Below are positions 1 through 7,031 of a stretch of DNA of 16,640 nt, piece after piece (the first letter of the stretch is position 1; each line of letters starts with the position of its first letter). The notes beneath the pieces were generated by a model. The model saw only the letters and a list, made by a program, of their open reading frames with translations, was not told where the DNA came from and made no database searches. The translations under genes were made by a program, and so were the position numbers. This stretch comes from UBA3210 sp963653535 (GTDB lineage: Bacteria > Bacillota_I > Bacilli_A > RFN20 > CAG-449). Location of the stretch: contig CAVJWU010000032.1 of the NCBI GenBank assembly GCA_963653535.1, forward strand, positions 1-16,640. Reading direction: 5' to 3'.

Positions 1-2
1 AT

Positions 3-68
3 TTCTTAAAAAGAATTGTAGTTGGAGCACATACGCCTACATATAGTAATTTAGATTTAGTCTTTTAA
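3..68 (+). CDS. 3' end of an unidentified protein gene (partial)
   Basis: An open frame runs from the left edge to a TAA stop at 66-68 and gives 21 C-terminal residues, with core RIVVGAHTPTYSN. The other two plus frames stop earlier. The tail is too short to assign a family. It lies convergent to the ABC-F gene, separated by that gene's terminator. It could be a chance open frame, so confidence is low. Confidence 0.35.
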   Translation, partial: FLKRIVVGAHTPTYSNLDLVF

Positions 69-83
69 TAAATGAAATACCTA

Positions 84-111
84 ATAAAAAGAAGAGCGAT
101 AACACTCTTCT
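84..111 (-). terminator. Intrinsic terminator of the ABC-F gene
   Basis: Read on the minus strand, AGAAGAG pairs with CTCTTCT. Two further pairs (one G-U) extend the stem to about 9 bp around a TTAT loop. It is followed by TTTTTATT. It begins about 40 bases after the ABC-F stop codon. The plus-strand side has no clear T run, so it looks one-directional. Confidence 0.75.
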
Positions 112-149
112 AATTCAATAATTATTTAACTATATTAATTAAAAGTAAA

Positions 150-2015
150 TTAATTACTTCTAGAAAGATAATCTTCTTCTAAAGCTTCTAATTCTTTAGT
201 TAATGCTTCAATTTGAGCATCAACTTCTCTCATTTTGAAAATAGAAGAATAAACTTCTTCATCAAATTGAGATTCTTTAAGTTCTTTAATCTTCTTTTCA
301 GTCTTTAAAATCTTATCTTCAAGTTTACCTAAAGATAAATTAGATTTTTTTACTACTTTCTCTTCTTTAACCTTAGTAGTTTCTTTTTTTTCTTCATCTT
401 CTAATAAGAATAAACCTTTTTCAAGTTCTTTAAAAGTTTCATAGTTACCATCATGGAAATAAGATTTTCCTTTAGTAAAATACATAACTTTATTCGCGAT
501 TTCATCGACAAAGAAACGATCATGAGAGACAAATATAATAGTTCCTTCATATTCATCTAAAGCTCTTATTAAACCTTGTTTTGTCATTAAATCAAGATGG
601 TTAGTTGGTTCATCAAGCAGTAAAAGATCATATTCTTTTAAGATGATTTTCGCTAATAAAAGACGCATCTTTTCTCCTCCAGATAACATATCTAGAGTTT
701 TAAAGAAATCATCATCGTGAAAATTAAATTTACCAAGATGATTATATATCGCCTTTTCACCTAAAGAAGGAAAATCCTTCATCATATCTTGAGTTAATGT
801 TATATCACCTTTTATATCTAAGTGATGTTGATCAATATAACCAATATTGGCTTGACGATAAAAAGTTATTTTCCCATCTAATGGTTTAATGGTATTCATT
901 AAGCACTTTAATAAAGTTGTTTTACCTGTTCCATTATCACCCATAATTGCAAGACGATCTTTACCTAAAACTAAGCCATTAATATCTGAGATTAAAGGTT
1001 CACTAGGTGAATAACCAATCTTAACATTCTCAAATCCAACAATCTTTTTACCTTCAATAACTTCACCTTTAAAATGAATTGATAAAGTATTTCGATCTTC
1101 TTGAGGTTTATCGATTATTTTTAAATGATCTAATTTCTTTTCTCGATCATGTACACGCGAAACAAATCTAGGTTTATATCTAAAATATTCAATAAAACGT
1201 TTCATTCGTTCTATTTCTTTTTGTTGAGCGTTATATTGACGAAGTTGAAGTTCATAACGAGCTTTCTTTTCTTTGATATAGAAGTCATAATTTCCTTTAT
1301 AAAGCACAATGTTATGATTTTCCACTTCAACAATTTTATTTGAAAGTGCATTTATAAAATATCTATCGTGAGAAACAAATATTAATGTTCCTTCATAAGA
1401 TAATAAATAGGTTTCAAGCCATTCAATGGTCGATAAATCAAGATGGTTCGTAGGTTCATCAAGAATTAATAAATCAGGTTTAGTAAGTAATAGCTTAACA
1501 AAGGATAATTTTGTTTTTTCACCACCAGAAAAAGAAGAAATAGGTCGAGAATAATCTTCTTTTGAAAAGTCAAATTTAGAAAGCATCATACCAATTAAAT
1601 ATTCATAATCATAACCGTTATGAATAAGGAAATTATGTTGTTTCTTTCCATATTCTTCAATTAAATGACTATCTTCTGGTGAAGAAGCAATTTCTTTTTC
1701 TAATCTTTCAAGTTCTTTTCCTAATGCGATTGTATCTTTAAAAACAAGTAAAGCTTCTTCATATAAAGTATTATTCACATTAGAAATAACTTCTTGTGAT
1801 AAATAGCCGACACTTATAGATTTAGATAAAGCAATCGTTCCTTTATCAGGAGTATATTTATTTAAAATTAATTTAATTAAGGTAGTTTTGCCAGTACCAT
1901 TCGCGCCGATAATCGCGACACGATCTTTTTCATATACGTTAAAAGAGATTCCATCAAATATATCATCTGTTGGAAATGAAAAATACATATCTTGAACGCT
2001 TAATATAGTTTGCAT
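150..2015 (-). CDS. ABC-F family ATPase (ribosome-associated, tandem ABC domains)
   Basis: This soluble ATPase has two ABC cassettes and no membrane segments, which is typical of ABC-F proteins that bind the ribosomal E site and rescue stalled or blocked ribosomes. Cassette 1 has Walker A GANGTGKT (37-44), signature SGGEK (163-167) and Walker B with LDEPTNHLDL (catalytic Glu187). Cassette 2 has GDNGTGKT (359-366), SGGEK (445-449) and LDEPTNHLDL (Glu469). Residues about 245-310 form the charged helical inter-domain linker that contacts P-site tRNA in this family. Residues 545-615 are a Lys/Glu-rich coiled coil like that of Uup and YdiF. At 621 residues it has the full family length. The start follows GAGGTAG. 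A promoter lies upstream (2037-2065) and a terminator downstream. Whether it is a housekeeping factor or an antibiotic-resistance type cannot be decided from sequence; the C-terminal coiled coil favours the housekeeping YdiF/Uup-like group. Confidence 0.95.
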   Translation of the reverse strand: MQTILSVQDMYFSFPTDDIFDGISFNVYEKDRVAIIGANGTGKTTLIKLILNKYTPDKGTIALSKSISVGYLSQEVISNVNNTLYEEALLVFKDTIALGKELERLEKEIASSPEDSHLIEEYGKKQHNFLIHNGYDYEYLIGMMLSKFDFSKEDYSRPISSFSGGEKTKLSFVKLLLTKPDLLILDEPTNHLDLSTIEWLETYLLSYEGTLIFVSHDRYFINALSNKIVEVENHNIVLYKGNYDFYIKEKKARYELQLRQYNAQQKEIERMKRFIEYFRYKPRFVSRVHDREKKLDHLKIIDKPQEDRNTLSIHFKGEVIEGKKIVGFENVKIGYSPSEPLISDINGLVLGKDRLAIMGDNGTGKTTLLKCLMNTIKPLDGKITFYRQANIGYIDQHHLDIKGDITLTQDMMKDFPSLGEKAIYNHLGKFNFHDDDFFKTLDMLSGGEKMRLLLAKIILKEYDLLLLDEPTNHLDLMTKQGLIRALDEYEGTIIFVSHDRFFVDEIANKVMYFTKGKSYFHDGNYETFKELEKGLFLLEDEEKKETTKVKEEKVVKKSNLSLGKLEDKILKTEKKIKELKESQFDEEVYSSIFKMREVDAQIEALTKELEALEEDYLSRSN

Positions 2016-2036
2016 AATCTACCTCGAACATGTTAG

Positions 2037-2065
2037 ATAATACCAAATTTCACTATTTCTTACAA
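2037..2065 (-). promoter_or_regulatory. Promoter of the ABC-F gene
   Basis: On the minus strand a -35 box TTGTAA (2060-2065) and a -10 box TATTAT (2037-2042) are separated by exactly 17 bases. The expected start lies about 15 bases before the ABC-F start codon, upstream of GAGGTAG. The -35 box lies inside an 18-base palindrome (2054-2071). Confidence 0.6.
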
Positions 2066-2071
2066 GAAATA
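2054..2071. repeat. 18-base palindrome, candidate operator between divergent genes
   Basis: TATTTCTT and AAGAAATA form a perfect inverted repeat with a 2-base spacer (AC). It covers the -35 box of the ABC-F promoter and lies just upstream of the -10 box of the CoA-binding gene, so a protein bound here could control both. No regulator is encoded alongside. AT-rich palindromes can arise by chance, so this is only a candidate. Confidence 0.4.
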
Positions 2072-2076
2072 TCATT

Positions 2077-2082
2077 TATAAT
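2077..2082 (+). promoter_or_regulatory. -10 box of the CoA-binding protein gene
   Basis: A perfect TATAAT lies 20 bases before the start codon at 2103. The -35 region is poor (TTTCTT at 15-base spacing). The predicted transcript begins only a few bases before the ribosome binding site TGAGG, so the leader would be very short. Confidence 0.45.
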
Positions 2083-2102
2083 GAAATTAATGAGGTATTA
2101 AT

Positions 2103-2462
2103 ATGGATTTAAAAGAAATAATGGAATTAAAAAACTTTGTTGTGATTGGTAATACATTAAATGAAGATCATTACGCTTACAAAATAAAACATTCATTACT
2201 ATCTAAAGGTTACAATGTCCAATGTGTTTATAAAGAATTAAAATCTATTAATGATGTTAGTTTTGATATTGATTGTTTAGATTTATGTATAAATCCAGTT
2301 AAAGGATTAGAAATTTTAAAAGAGTCGAAGAAGAATTATAAAGTAGTTTGTTTACAACCTGGAAGCGAAAGTAATGAACTAATATCTTATTTAGAAAAAG
2401 AAAACATCCCTTTTATAAAAGGATGCTTACTTGTCGGTCTTTCATTATATAAAAATAATTAA
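2103..2462 (+). CDS. CoA-binding domain protein (YccU-like)
   Basis: This is a 119-residue single-domain Rossmann-fold protein of the CoA_binding_2 type, related to the CoA-binding domain of succinyl-CoA synthetase alpha. It shows the family pattern: an early beta strand with a glycine (VVIGNT, 13-18), a helix with SKGYNVQCVY, a middle D-x-LDLCINPV strand, VVCLQPGSES, and a final strand plus cysteine segment ending FIKGCLL. The glycine-rich loop is degenerate compared with GxSxxP in typical members. The family probably binds CoA or a related nucleotide, but its role is unknown. The start is preceded by TGAGG. Its stop codon touches the stop codon of the convergent amidohydrolase with no intervening base. 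Confidence 0.75.
   Translation: MDLKEIMELKNFVVIGNTLNEDHYAYKIKHSLLSKGYNVQCVYKELKSINDVSFDIDCLDLCINPVKGLEILKESKKNYKVVCLQPGSESNELISYLEKENIPFIKGCLLVGLSLYKNN
2391..2425 (-). terminator. Probable terminator of the amidohydrolase gene, inside the opposing gene
   Basis: On the minus strand CATCC pairs with GGATG around an inner TTTTATAAAA palindrome (one bulged base), followed by TTTTCTTTTTC. It sits 38-72 bases past the amidohydrolase stop, antisense to the last codons of the CoA-binding gene. On the plus strand no T run follows, so it would act on the minus transcript only. Confidence 0.5.
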
Positions 2463-3752
2463 TTATAAAATTTTTAATAAAGCGTCTAATTTTTGATCTA
2501 CTTCATCAAAGTGTTTTACTTTGCCTTTAATTACTTTACCTCGACTAATAACTAAATAAGGATTTCTTAAAGTAGTTAAATCTTCTAATGGATTTTGTTC
2601 TAAAACTAATATATCCGCACATTTACCAACTTTTAAAGTGCCAATTTTATCATCTAATCCTAAAATTCGTGCATTAACTTCAGTCGCTGTATGTAAACTA
2701 AATGAAGGAGTTACTCCATCAATAAATTTATTAAAATAAACTAATTCTCTCCACATATCATAATGAGTAATTAATGGACAACCTGTATCCGTACCTAATC
2801 CTACCGTTACTCCATGAGCTAAACATTTATTTGCACATTCAATAAAACCATTTAATAATACTTTAGAATTTTCTTGCATTGCGACATTTCCGTAATATTC
2901 TTCATAATTTAATTTAGCAAGTGGAACTGCTGGTGATAATGTACAAACTAATGCTCCATTATGTTCTTTTAATTCTTCACATAATTCATCATCAATAAAT
3001 GAGCCATGTTCAATTGTATCGACACCATTTTTAATCGCGACTGAAATACCTTCACTAGATTCAACATGGGCGGCAACTTTTAAGCCTAATTCATGAGCTT
3101 TATCACAACATGCTTTGACATATTCAGGAGGCATTTTTAAATCGCCAGGATGACCAATTTCTTTACAATCAAGAATTCCTCCAGTAATCATAAGTTTAAT
3201 AAGTTTTGCCCCATTTTTAGAAGCATTTTCAACTAAGGAAACAGCTTCTTCAACTGAATGAGCAGCCTTAGCGACAGTTTGATCCATGTGTCCACCAGGA
3301 ACACCTACTGCTGTATCCGCGGCAATAATGCGAGGTCCTAGCCTTTTACCATCTAAAATCATTTTAGAAAGAGTAGAATCAAAATTAGAAATTCCTCCAA
3401 CAGCTCGAAGAGTAGTTACGCCAGAATAAAGATCATTTCTCGCATATGATGCGCATAAAGAAATACCTACTTTTCTAGTTAATTTTGTTTTTTGAATAAA
3501 GCTAACAAGTTTCTTTTGATCTGCCGCTTGCTTTTTAGTAATTTTACCAGAAGCTGGTAAATGAACGTGCAAATTAATTAAACCTGGACAAACATATTTA
3601 CCTTTTAAATCGTATATTTTATCAACTTTATCATCAATATTTTTATCAATTTTAACGATTGTTTCCCCATCGAGTAAAATACTAACATCTTCCACAAGTT
3701 TCATATCTAATGTTCCATCAAGAACATTCACGTGTTTTAATAATACCTTCAT
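2463..3752 (-). CDS. Metal-dependent amidohydrolase (imidazolonepropionase/prolidase-like)
   Basis: This 429-residue cytosolic hydrolase belongs to the amidohydrolase superfamily. All metal-site positions of a two-metal member are visible: HVH (His62, His64) after PGLINL, a carboxylated-lysine candidate Lys186 in GAKLIKLMITGG, His229 in AAHVESSEG, His249 in TIEHGSF, and Asp322 in GLGTDTGCPL. The N-terminal and C-terminal beta-sandwich pieces are present, with the usual ending KVGKCADILVLEQNPLEDL. The combination HVHLP, GAKLIK and IEHGSF resembles the imidazolonepropionase-related and Xaa-Pro dipeptidase-like amidohydrolases, so a cyclic amide, lactone or dipeptide substrate is plausible but not determined. 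It starts after AGGAGATATTT. It lies 29 bases behind the acidic 372-residue protein on the same strand with no terminator between, so the two are probably co-transcribed. Confidence 0.88.
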   Translation of the reverse strand: MKVLLKHVNVLDGTLDMKLVEDVSILLDGETIVKIDKNIDDKVDKIYDLKGKYVCPGLINLHVHLPASGKITKKQAADQKKLVSFIQKTKLTRKVGISLCASYARNDLYSGVTTLRAVGGISNFDSTLSKMILDGKRLGPRIIAADTAVGVPGGHMDQTVAKAAHSVEEAVSLVENASKNGAKLIKLMITGGILDCKEIGHPGDLKMPPEYVKACCDKAHELGLKVAAHVESSEGISVAIKNGVDTIEHGSFIDDELCEELKEHNGALVCTLSPAVPLAKLNYEEYYGNVAMQENSKVLLNGFIECANKCLAHGVTVGLGTDTGCPLITHYDMWRELVYFNKFIDGVTPSFSLHTATEVNARILGLDDKIGTLKVGKCADILVLEQNPLEDLTTLRNPYLVISRGKVIKGKVKHFDEVDQKLDALLKIL

Positions 3753-3781
3753 AAATATCTCCTAAGATAATTATTTATAAA

Positions 3782-4900
3782 CTAAATAATACCTAAATCT
3801 TCAAATGTTCCAATACCTAAATTTAAAAGTTCTCCATTAGCTTGATCAAGAGCAACTCTAACTTTAAAATAAGCATAGACAAATAAAGAGAATTCATCTG
3901 CATCTTCCGCGGAATCTCTAAAATAGTCAAAATAAGTTCCTAATAAGAATCCTTTCGTATTTGAACCAATTTGGCATACTGCTTCAAGATTTTTATAAAT
4001 ATCGAAGAATATTTCATCATTTATTTCATCATAACCACATTCAACTTTATATTGGCTTACATTTTTAGGATTAAAGAAATCGATTGCAACAAAAATTTGT
4101 TTAAATTCTTCATCATAAACTAAATTAGCTTCTGTAGTATGAACTGGTGAACATGGTTCATCATCGACATCAAGTGAAACCATATACATATTTAAACCTT
4201 CAATATCTTCAATTTTAGTTATATGATTACCTTCTGTCTTTAAAAAATTCTTTATAGCAGCAGAAGTTTCTTCGAATCGATCAGTTTTTAAAACATTTAT
4301 TTCTTTTCCTTCAACTAAGGAAGAAGACTTAACATATCGATCTAATAAACTAAGAACATCATTAATGTTCAATAAAGTTTCTTCTAAATATTCATAGTCT
4401 TCACTTTCAGTAGTAACTTCTTCTTTATAAAAATCTAATAAAGTATTAAAGTCTAAATCGATTAATTCATTAAATAAGAATTCTCTAATGACTTCACTAG
4501 TATTATCTCTTGTTTCAGGTTCATCTTCTAAATCTAAAGAATCAGAATCATCACACAAATTCTTATCTAATTCATCGATAAATAGATTAATATTTGTATA
4601 AAATTTTTCATCGATAACAACTGCATCTTTAACTAAACGAGAAATATTACGTTCTTCAGAAACAGAGGAGTAAAGTCTTTCGACATTATCACTTTCTAAT
4701 TTAGTAAAAATAATTTGTTTTAAATAATAAATGATGGCATTTTTACCAATACCTACCATATCGACAAAAGAATCATTTAATTCCATTTCACCGTTTTCAC
4801 TAGCTAAGCAATCAGAACAATATGTAGCATTAAAAAGCATGTCTTGATAAGCTTCTTTTAATCCTTGTGCAATTTCTATATAATCAAATATTTTTTCCAT
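3782..4900 (-). CDS. Unrecognised acidic cytosolic protein
   Basis: This is a 372-residue protein that I do not recognise. It is strongly acidic throughout, with Asp/Glu-rich stretches around residues 110-135 and 155-175, and it has no signal peptide or membrane segment. A single CxxC pair (Cys28, Cys31) lies near the N-terminus. The second half (about 230-372) alternates predicted beta strands and helices (MYMVSLDVDDEP, FVAIDFF, EIFFDIYKNL), while the first half looks helical. The start follows GCAGGAGAAA; the stop is TAG. It is the first gene of a probable two-gene operon with the amidohydrolase, so a role as partner or substrate-specific accessory is possible but speculative. Confidence 0.8.
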   Translation of the reverse strand: MEKIFDYIEIAQGLKEAYQDMLFNATYCSDCLASENGEMELNDSFVDMVGIGKNAIIYYLKQIIFTKLESDNVERLYSSVSEERNISRLVKDAVVIDEKFYTNINLFIDELDKNLCDDSDSLDLEDEPETRDNTSEVIREFLFNELIDLDFNTLLDFYKEEVTTESEDYEYLEETLLNINDVLSLLDRYVKSSSLVEGKEINVLKTDRFEETSAAIKNFLKTEGNHITKIEDIEGLNMYMVSLDVDDEPCSPVHTTEANLVYDEEFKQIFVAIDFFNPKNVSQYKVECGYDEINDEIFFDIYKNLEAVCQIGSNTKGFLLGTYFDYFRDSAEDADEFSLFVYAYFKVRVALDQANGELLNLGIGTFEDLGII

Positions 4901-4962
4901 ATATTCATTTCTCCTGCATTTATATTATCATAATACTATTAATATTAATATAAGAAATAGGT

Positions 4963-4989
4963 TAAAAGAAAAGATGGCTTTAACCATCT
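4963..4989 (-). terminator. Intrinsic terminator of the PAP2 gene, overlapping its stop codon
   Basis: On the minus strand AGATGG pairs with CCATCT around TTAAAG and is followed by TTTTCTTTT. The stop codon TAA (4980-4982) lies in the loop. A second pairing, GGTTAAA (4960-4966 on the plus strand) with TTTAACC (4979-4985), would be mutually exclusive with it. Confidence 0.65.
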
Positions 4990-5879
4990 ATTCTCTTTTC
5001 AATTAATTTTTTATTAACTTTCTCTGCGATTAATAAAGCTAAAGTATAAACTAATGTAACAATAAGTAAACCAAATGATACATCGCTTAAATAATGGGCT
5101 CCATATCTAATGCGATAAAATGCAACAAATAAAGGATAAATAACACCGATAACAGTTAAGACAAATTTAGTATATTTATGTTCTTTCTTAATAAATGGAG
5201 CGATTAAAGGTAAAGTAAGCATCACTCCAGATGTACCGGTATGACCACTTGGAAATGATTTAAAGTTATCATTTATCGCGGTAAATGGTTTAAATTGATA
5301 CCAATATCTAAATACATCTCCATTAGTATTAAGTGTTTCATTAAATAAATAACGATATCGAGGACGAGAAGCTAAATTCTTTATTCCTTCAATTAATAAG
5401 CATTGAACTAACATTGTTGCAATAATTACAAGTCCTACAATAACTAATCCTTTTTTATCATCTGAAGAGATAAAATACATAAATATTGAAGTAAAAATTA
5501 AGATGATCGCGCCACCGATTAGGTAAGCAAATATAGTTGGAAAAGTAATACCATAAATTGAACTATTCTTTAAATAATGTCCTGCAAAATATATCGCAAC
5601 ACAAATGCTAAGAATAAATAGACAAATACCGAGAACTTTTAAAGTCTTATTTTTACTAGGATATAATCCTTTAAAGAGTAATGTTCCTCCTAAAGAAAGA
5701 GTGATAAATGGTATCGCTAAGCCAAAGCTTTCAACAAACGCTCCAACGTTAGAAGATGTATTTACTAAGCTTTTAGAGATATTTAAATCTAAAAAGGTTC
5801 CGCATATTATACCTATAAAAGATAGACACATTAAGGAAGCTAAAATAAATATTGGATAATGATATAATTCTTTTTTCAT
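4980..5879 (-). CDS. PAP2-family membrane phosphatase
   Basis: This is a 299-residue polytopic membrane protein with about six to eight hydrophobic segments. It contains the three-part phosphatase signature of type-2 phosphatidic-acid phosphatases: motif 1 K-NLAS-RPR (Lys167, Arg172), motif 2 PSGHT (His213) and motif 3 R-x5-H-x3-D (Arg256, His262, Asp266). Members dephosphorylate lipid phosphates such as phosphatidate, phosphatidylglycerophosphate or undecaprenyl diphosphate at the outer membrane face. Residues 1-160 carry an N-terminal block of four or so helices before motif 1. Substrate cannot be told from sequence. A separate UppP-type phosphatase is also present in this window. The start follows AAAGGGGAAAA, and a promoter and terminator flank the gene, so it is a single-gene unit. 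Confidence 0.9.
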   Translation of the reverse strand: MKKELYHYPIFILASLMCLSFIGIICGTFLDLNISKSLVNTSSNVGAFVESFGLAIPFITLSLGGTLLFKGLYPSKNKTLKVLGICLFILSICVAIYFAGHYLKNSSIYGITFPTIFAYLIGGAIILIFTSIFMYFISSDDKKGLVIVGLVIIATMLVQCLLIEGIKNLASRPRYRYLFNETLNTNGDVFRYWYQFKPFTAINDNFKSFPSGHTGTSGVMLTLPLIAPFIKKEHKYTKFVLTVIGVIYPLFVAFYRIRYGAHYLSDVSFGLLIVTLVYTLALLIAEKVNKKLIEKRIDG

Positions 5880-5898
5880 AGTTTTCCCCTTTATTAAT

Positions 5899-5926
5899 AT
5901 TTTAAATGATTTAAAAATAATTACAA
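5899..5926 (-). promoter_or_regulatory. Promoter of the PAP2 gene
   Basis: On the minus strand TTGTAA (5921-5926) and TAAAAT (5899-5904) are separated by 16 bases. Transcription would begin shortly before the AAAGGGGAAAA ribosome binding site. It sits in the gap after the terminator of the zinc-ribbon gene. Confidence 0.45.
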
Positions 5927-5960
5927 TAAAGATTTTTAACCCTATCGTTATTAGGAGTAA

Positions 5961-5999
5961 TAAAAATCTCTTCGAGAAGTTTTTTATTCTCGAAGAGAT
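5961..5999 (-). terminator. Strong intrinsic terminator of the zinc-ribbon gene
   Basis: ATCTCTTCGAGAA (5966-5978) and TTCTCGAAGAGAT (5987-5999) form a perfect 13-bp stem with an 8-base loop. On the minus strand it is followed by TTTTTATTA and starts 17 bases after the stop at 6017. Confidence 0.85.
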
Positions 6000-6016
6000 A
6001 AAATTAATAAAAGAAA

Positions 6017-6451
6017 TTATTGATTATCACAAAGCATTAAAATACCAGCGATGAAGTTAACAAATAACAAAGAGCAAACTTTAAAAGCAGTAGAAACATT
6101 TTCTTTTTTCTTAGTTTTAGAAATATAAGCAATAGTCATCGGTAAAGCCCAAAATAATGGAACTAAATAACCTAACGCGACTAAAAATGCATAATTCGAA
6201 GGCAAATTATTTGGATTTATTGTGATGTTAAATAAAAATAAAAAGCCACACCAAGCACAAGAAATAATCATAAAAATCATCGCGACTAATTGAAGAGTAT
6301 TACGTTTTTGGCTATTATTACATTGACCATTATCAAAATTATTAGAATAATTAGTATAAAAATTCATATTGTTCTCTACCTTAGTTCCACATTTAGGACA
6401 ATAACAATCTCCATCTAATAATTGTTGTCCACATTTCGTACAATATTTCAT
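6017..6451 (-). CDS. Zinc-ribbon membrane protein
   Basis: This 144-residue protein starts with a zinc ribbon: two Cys pairs, Cys4-x2-Cys7 and Cys18-x2-Cys21 (with an extra Cys16). A polar Asn-rich linker (27-50) and three hydrophobic segments (about 52-76, 86-108, 118-140) follow. The family of short zinc-ribbon plus transmembrane proteins is common in Bacillota and has no settled function. I chose the ATG at 6449-6451 because GGAGGAGAAAAG precedes it and the protein begins with the canonical MKYCTKCG. The frame stays open for 75 more codons upstream but only by translating antisense through tRNA-Pro and tRNA-Ala. The gene lies directly behind the tRNA terminator with about 30 bases between, leaving no room for a promoter there. 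Confidence 0.85.
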   Translation of the reverse strand: MKYCTKCGQQLLDGDCYCPKCGTKVENNMNFYTNYSNNFDNGQCNNSQKRNTLQLVAMIFMIISCAWCGFLFLFNITINPNNLPSNYAFLVALGYLVPLFWALPMTIAYISKTKKKENVSTAFKVCSLLFVNFIAGILMLCDNQ

Positions 6452-6483
6452 CTTTTCTCCTCCTTGAAATAAATTTATTAAAT

Positions 6484-6512
6484 AAAAAAACTTTGGTACC
6501 TTGGTACCAAAG
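6484..6512 (-). terminator. Terminator of the tRNA cluster
   Basis: CTTTGGTACC (6491-6500) and GGTACCAAAG (6503-6512) form a perfect inverted repeat, folding as a 9-bp stem with a CAAG tetraloop. It is followed on the minus strand by TTTTTTTATT. It ends the tRNA-Arg/Pro/Ala transcript 17 bases after tRNA-Ala. Confidence 0.8.
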
Positions 6513-6528
6513 CTTATATTTACATAAA

Positions 6529-6604
6529 TGGTGGAGCCGACGAGGATCGAACTCGCTACCTCCTGAATGCAAATCAGGCGCTCTCCCAGGTGAGCTACGG
6601 CCCC
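6529..6604 (-). tRNA. tRNA-Ala (anticodon TGC)
   Basis: The cloverleaf is complete: acceptor GGGGCCG with CGGCTCC, anticodon stem CCTGA/TCAGG around TTTGCAT, and T arm with GTTCGATC. Discriminator A and the CCA end are encoded. It is the last tRNA of the cluster and lies just before the terminator. Confidence 0.96.
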
Positions 6605-6615
6605 AAATATATAAA

Positions 6616-6692
6616 TGGTCGGGAAAACAGGATTTGAACCTGCGACCCCCTGTTCCCAAAACAGGTGCACTACCAAGCTGTGCTATTTCCCG
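6616..6692 (-). tRNA. tRNA-Pro (anticodon TGG)
   Basis: Acceptor CGGGAAA pairs with TTTCCCG. The D arm is GCACAGCTTGGTAGTGC, the anticodon stem is CCTGT/ACAGG around TTTGGGA, and the T arm is GCAGG-TTCAAAT-CCTGT. CCA is encoded. Eleven bases separate it from tRNA-Ala. Confidence 0.96.
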
Positions 6693-6700
6693 ATAGTAAC

Positions 6701-6777
6701 TGGCGCGCTAAGCAAGAATCGAACTCGCAACCTTCAGATTCGTAGTCTGACACTCTATCCAGTTGAGCTATTAGCGC
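6701..6777 (-). tRNA. tRNA-Arg (anticodon ACG)
   Basis: Acceptor GCGCTAA pairs with TTAGCGC. The anticodon stem is TCAGA/TCTGA around CTACGAA, and the T arm is GCGAG-TTCGATT-CTTGC. Discriminator G and CCA are encoded. The ACG anticodon is normally deaminated to ICG by TadA to read CGN codons. It is the first tRNA behind the promoter at 6793-6821. Confidence 0.96.
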
Positions 6778-6792
6778 ACAACACGCTTTAAT

Positions 6793-6821
6793 ATAATAAA
6801 CTAACTGAAGAAGTTTTGCAA
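6793..6821 (-). promoter_or_regulatory. Promoter of the tRNA-Arg/Pro/Ala operon
   Basis: On the minus strand TTGCAA (6816-6821) and TATTAT (6793-6798) are separated by 17 bases. The predicted start is a few bases before the mature 5' end of tRNA-Arg. Confidence 0.6.
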
Positions 6822-6858
6822 GCATTTTTTTAATTCTTGTTAACTTTTTTTAATTAAC

Positions 6859-6933
6859 TGGAGGCTCCTAACGGATTCGGACCGATGGTCACTGAGTTGC
6901 AGTCAGTTGCCTTACCAACTTGGCTAAGGAGCC
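6859..6933 (-). tRNA. tRNA-Cys (anticodon GCA)
   Basis: Acceptor GGCTCCT pairs with AGGAGCC. The anticodon stem is ACTGA/TCAGT around CTGCAAC, and the T arm carries GGTCCGAATCC. The discriminator is T, as expected for cysteine, with CCA encoded. It has its own promoter and no clear terminator before the next tRNA promoter, so its transcript may run into the cluster. Confidence 0.95.
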
Positions 6934-6950
6934 AACAACCAGCGTAATTA

Positions 6951-6978
6951 ATAATACCATAAAGTTAAAATTTATCAA
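6951..6978 (-). promoter_or_regulatory. Promoter of tRNA-Cys
   Basis: On the minus strand TTGATA (6973-6978), 16 bases, then TATTAT (6951-6956), with TG one base before it (extended -10). The start falls about 10 bases upstream of tRNA-Cys. Confidence 0.6.
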
Positions 6979-7031
6979 CAATTATTTTTGTTTTTTTGTA
7001 TTTTTTATCTTTTTGCGAAATCTTTTCAATA

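Noticed and set aside
1149..1343. Plus-strand frame inside the ABC-F gene
   Set aside because: It is antisense to a fully conserved coding region, has an AT-rich low-complexity product and no ribosome binding site.
5605..5859. Plus-strand frame inside the PAP2 gene
   Set aside because: It is antisense to membrane helices and has no start signals; a shadow frame.
6452..6676. Long N-terminal extension of the zinc-ribbon gene, and an 88-residue minus frame at 6393-6659
   Set aside because: Both translate through tRNA genes and the terminator. The zinc ribbon starts cleanly at 6451 behind a strong ribosome binding site.
6493..6696. Plus-strand 67-residue frame across the tRNA genes
   Set aside because: It is the antisense reading of tRNA-Ala and tRNA-Pro, with phrases typical of spurious tRNA translation, and it has no ribosome binding site.
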